Assembly (NCBI GenBank): GCA_026989405.1
Contig: JALSJL010000307.1
Location: forward strand, 1 to 14,860
Length of the DNA stretch: 14,860 nt
Direction of reading: 5' to 3'
Source of the DNA: Marinosulfonomonas sp.
GTDB lineage: Bacteria; Pseudomonadota; Alphaproteobacteria; Rhodobacterales; Rhodobacteraceae
Below, one piece after another: positions 14,092-14,860 of this stretch. Position numbers and translations under genes: made by a program. Each line of letters begins with the position of its first letter. The stretch's first letter is position 1. The notes beneath the pieces are model-generated. The model saw only the letters and a list, made by a program, of their open reading frames with translations. It made no database searches and had not been told where the DNA came from.

Positions 14092-14860
14092 CTACCCCCC
14101 TGCGGTGAATTCTGTGCGCCGGCCGATCCGGGTCTTGCCGACGAGCAGTTGAAGAATGCCGATCGCCGCGAGCATCACGAAGATCAGCGCCGTCGAATAG
14201 GCGATGGCGAGGCCGTAGTCGTTGTTTTCGACGCGGCCGATGATATAGGCGGTCGCCATGTTGTATTCGGCCGAGACCAGGAAGATCACCGCCGAGATCG
14301 CCGTCATGGCGCGCACGAAGCTGTAAACCAATGCAGCCAGAATCGCCGGGCGCAGCAGCGGCAGGATCACCCGGCGGAAGGTCTGCCAGGAATTGGCCCC
14401 CAGCGTCAGCGAGCTTTCGTCCAGCGATTTGTCGAGCTGGCTCATGGATGCGATGCCGGCACGCACGCCCACCGGCATGTTGCGGAAGATGAAACTGACC
14501 ACCAGGATGATGCCGGTGCCGGTGATCTCGATCGGCGGCACGTTGAAGGCCAGGATATAGGCCACCCCGATCACCGTGCCGGGAATGGCGAAAGACAGCA
14601 TCGTGCCGAATTCGAACGCGTTCTTGCCGGCAAAGCGCTGGCGCGTCAGTAGGTAGGCGGTGATCAGGCCGACAGCCGCCGTCAGCGGCGCGGCGGTGGC
14701 GGCGATCTTGATCGTGGTCCAGAAACTGTCCCAGGCGGCGCCGCTCCAGCGGATGCCGTCTTCGGTCAGTCGCACCGAAAACGCCGTGACGTAGTGCTTG
14801 AGGGTCAGCGTGTTGTTGACGCCCCAGAGCTCTACCACGCTGCCATACAGGATCATGCCG
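14092..14860 (-). CDS. ABC importer permease, C-terminal half (5' truncated)
   Basis: The frame is open from the window edge to TAG (complement of 14092-14094), about 256 residues without a start. There are five or six predicted membrane helices: WTTIKIAATAAPLTAAVGLITAYLL, FGTMLSFAIPGTVIGVAYILAF, ITGTGIILVVSFIF, AALVYSFVRAMTAISAVIFLV and AIAYSTALIFVMLAAIGILQLLV. Between them is the EAA loop that docks the ATPase: DESSLTLGANSWQTFRRVILPLLRPAI. The first visible stretch (LYGSVVELWGVNNTLTLKHY) resembles the middle of fused two-half iron permeases of the FbpB/AfuB type, which span about 12 helices. The visible part would then be the second half. The stop lies 3 bp from the ATPase start, so the two are co-transcribed. 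Confidence 0.85.
   Translation of the reverse strand, partial: GMILYGSVVELWGVNNTLTLKHYVTAFSVRLTEDGIRWSGAAWDSFWTTIKIAATAAPLTAAVGLITAYLLTRQRFAGKNAFEFGTMLSFAIPGTVIGVAYILAFNVPPIEITGTGIILVVSFIFRNMPVGVRAGIASMSQLDKSLDESSLTLGANSWQTFRRVILPLLRPAILAALVYSFVRAMTAISAVIFLVSAEYNMATAYIIGRVENNDYGLAIAYSTALIFVMLAAIGILQLLVGKTRIGRRTEFTAGG

Overview
The window is a GC-rich chromosomal segment with bacterial gene packing, most likely from a photo- or chemolithotrophic alphaproteobacterium near Rhodobacterales. Three things point there. The intergenic string CCTCCGGCGGGGATATTT at 12979-12996 is, from memory, a common intergenic/terminator signature in Rhodobacteraceae. The left edge carries the C-terminal end of a CbbO-type Rubisco activase subunit, which implies Calvin-cycle autotrophy. 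One protein in the middle resembles sulfur globule proteins of sulfur oxidisers. Taxonomy is inference; no rRNA is present.

Layout. (1) 1-480: 3' end of cbbO. (2) 624-1049: a small inner-membrane protein whose soluble part is an almost perfect 11-heptad coiled coil with a methionine core. (3) 1050-1404: non-coding, AT-rich near its end, with one weak sigma70-like promoter candidate. (4) 1405-12903: eleven co-directional genes, mostly 0-110 bp apart. They encode an RND periplasmic adaptor, an RND permease with a long extra C-terminus, two exported Pro/Gln/Gly/Tyr-rich proteins, a sulfur-globule-like Gly/Tyr/Asn/Trp protein, a LolA/DUF4412-like periplasmic protein, a short ParA-type ATPase, a membrane-anchored TPR protein, a dynamin-like GTPase with two membrane segments, and an FtsH-M41-like protein whose HEXXH motif is degenerate (YEAGH). 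(5) 12904-13014: GC hairpins between converging genes. (6) 13015-14860, minus strand: the ATPase and the 3' part of the permease of an Fbp/Afu/Pot-type ABC importer, unrelated to the cluster.

Working hypothesis: the 1405-12903 cluster is a dedicated envelope system. It would secrete structural low-complexity proteins and pair them with cytoplasmic positioning (ParA), scaffolding (TPR), membrane remodelling (dynamin-like) and an RND export/lipid-transfer pump. A sulfur-globule or similar extracytoplasmic inclusion is the most economical reading, because of the sulfur-globule-like protein and the autotrophy gene nearby. The sequence alone does not prove this.
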